NCBI GenBank assembly: GCA_013397115.1
Contig: VWZW01007303.1
Location: forward strand, 778,191 to 842,190
DNA: 64,000 nt
Direction of reading: 5' to 3'
DNA from: Edolisoma coerulescens
Lineage: Eukaryota; Chordata; Aves; Passeriformes; Campephagidae
The notes beneath the pieces are model-generated. The model saw only the letters and a program-made list of their open reading frames with translations, was not told the DNA's origin and ran no database searches. Position numbers and translations under genes: made by a program. Below, in pieces: positions 62,554 to 64,000 of this stretch (the first letter of the stretch is position 1; every line of letters begins with the position of its first letter).

Positions 62554-63089
62554 ATTTTTATTGGAAACAAGTAAATTTGCGCTCTGAATCCCAGTCATTT
62601 GGGTCAGTGCTAATTCCAGAGCAGCAAAACATCACATCCACATCAGCAAGGCAGTCCACGAGCAAAGCAGGAGTCGTGCTGAGCACCACTCTTTAAAGGT
62701 AGCCTTAATAACGGGCAATGAGCACTTACTGAAATGGTAAAAGGAAATGTTAATTTAACTATTAAATACATAATTAGGTTAAGTACTTGTTTCTGCAATT
62801 GTAACACTTCAGCCTGATGCAAACTCACTTTCTGGCCTGTGCAATAGATTTAATTTCTTCCAATATTTTTTTTTTCAACCAGAAAGAGGTAAAACATGGG
62901 AATTGCTGCTACAAAGATTAGATATAATTTATCGAAGTGTTTTATAAAGGTAAAGCATCACACAAGGCAAGGACTCAATGGAGATGTTTCAGCACATGAG
63001 CTGAGCCACTGCAGCAGCTCCTGCTCCTCTCCAGGTGAACCTTCCCTTGTCTTCTCCAGCTCCTCCATGGCCACAGAGTCCCCTTTGTG

Positions 63090-63566
63090 TCCCTCACGGG
63101 GCCCCAACACAAGAAAGACACGGAACTCTTGGAGTGAGTCCAGAGGAGGCCATGGAGCTGCTCCCAGGGCTGGAGCCCCTCTGCTCTGGAGCCAGGCTGG
63201 GAGAGCTGGGGGCGTTCACCTGGAGAAGAGAAGGCTCCAGGGACACCTCAGAGCCCCTTCCAGGACCTAAAGGGACTCCAGGAGAGCTGGAGAGGGACTT
63301 GGGACAAGGGATGGAGTGAAAGGTCATGGGGAACGGCTTCCCACTGGCAGAGGGCAGGGTTAGACGGGATATTGGGAAGGAATTCTTCCCTGGCACAGGG
63401 TGCCCAGAGAAGCTGTGGCTGCCCCATCCCTGGGAGCGGCCAAGGCCAGGCTGGACGGGGCTTGGAGCAGCCTGGGACAGTGGAAGGTGTCCCTGCCCAT
63501 GGCACGGGGCTTGGAACTGGGTGAGCTTTAAGGTCCCTTCCAACCCAAACCATTCCATGACTCTGA
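63090..63566 (+). mobile_element. CR1 LINE, longest 3' copy in the window
   Basis: Begins near CACGGGGCCCCAACACAAGA, passes through the GAGGCCATGGAGCTGCTCCC region and the GGAAGGAATTCTTCCCTGGC block, and ends CCATTCCATGACTCTGA. About 480 bases, plus orientation. Shows no open reverse-transcriptase frame; only the 3' untranslated region is present. Confidence 0.92.
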
Positions 63567-64000
63567 TTTTGGTGCTGTGGCTTCTCCCATATTTTGCTGA
63601 GCTGCCTCAAGTTGCTGAACCCACAGAACAAACGTGGCCCCTTCATCCCAAATCCAGGCTTCCCTGCACTCACTGAGCTCAGTGGGCTCAGTGCAGGATC
63701 CCCCAGCTGCCAGAGCTGATGTTTGGGAGGGGATGGGACCGCAGCAGCCAGAGGGGGAGGAAGAGGAGATGGAGATGGGGAAGGGGGAGACAGAACCCCC
63801 TCTTCTGGCTTTCCAAAAGCTCACATGAACGGCACGCTGGTTTTATGCACAGTCAGGTTTTGCAGAATTACAACCAAACTAAGGGTTATGCACATAAGCA
63901 GTTATAAATTTTACCTAATTACAAGAAAAGCACCACAATAAAGTAAAAAAAACCCAACCCACATTGCAGCTTTGTATCAGTTAGACAGAAAAATAGCATT

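Noticed and set aside
62643..62828. Minus-strand frame beginning with a coiled-coil-like LHQAEVLQLQKQVLNL, considered as the upstream CUX1 exon
   Set aside because: It does not match the expected sequence ending DLERANQ, and no phase-0 donor follows it.

Overview
The window is a piece of a bird nuclear genome. The evidence is spliced vertebrate-type exons with GT-AG introns and several CR1 LINE 3' ends of the avian type, recognised by their terminal ATTCTGTG/ATTCTATG repeats. I cannot name the species. Almost everything lies inside one gene on the minus strand, CUX1 (cut-like homeobox 1, CDP/Cux). Fourteen consecutive coding exons were placed by matching their translations to vertebrate CUX1 as I remember it and by splice sites and codon phase. 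They join into one open frame of 3,146 coding bases (1,048 codons plus two bases). No frameshift or stop is seen, so the gene looks intact and under constraint.

Layout, in gene order (high to low coordinates). 64000-54239 is intron; the N-terminal exons (roughly the first quarter-thousand residues) lie beyond the right edge. Exons at 54134-54238, 51425-51613, 45733-45791, 40661-40709 and 39554-39650 encode the rest of the N-terminal coiled coil, which CUX1 shares with the Golgi isoform CASP. Exon 37795-38466 carries the whole of CUT1. Exons 36772-36837 and 35320-35421 encode the linker. Exons 32310-33136 and 30731-30896 carry the long Ser/Pro-rich linker and CUT2, which is split by an intron. 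A 57-bp exon at 30011-30067 follows. Exons 12887-13189 and 8396-8584 carry CUT3, also split. Exon 3407-3671 carries most of the homeodomain, and its donor falls within the recognition helix. The last CUX1 exon (end of the homeodomain, C-terminal repression region, stop) and the CASP-specific exons are not seen and must lie left of position 1.

The rest is intron. It holds ten 5'-truncated CR1 copies in both orientations, simple repeats, a degenerate 18-bp minisatellite, a 15-bp pyrimidine repeat, three CpG-rich patches and several A/T-rich homeodomain-motif-rich stretches that could be conserved enhancers. The largest intron (16.8 kb, 13190-30010) contains two of the CpG patches and lies just upstream of the CUT3 exons, where a shorter CUT3-plus-homeodomain transcript could start.

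I found no second protein-coding gene, structural RNA gene, CRISPR array or prokaryote-like system. The most useful observations are an in-frame, apparently strong internal splice donor in the CUT2 exon, a run of phase-symmetric (skippable) exons, the CpG patches in the large intron, the 18-bp minisatellite, and SUMO-type motifs in the CUT1-CUT2 linker.
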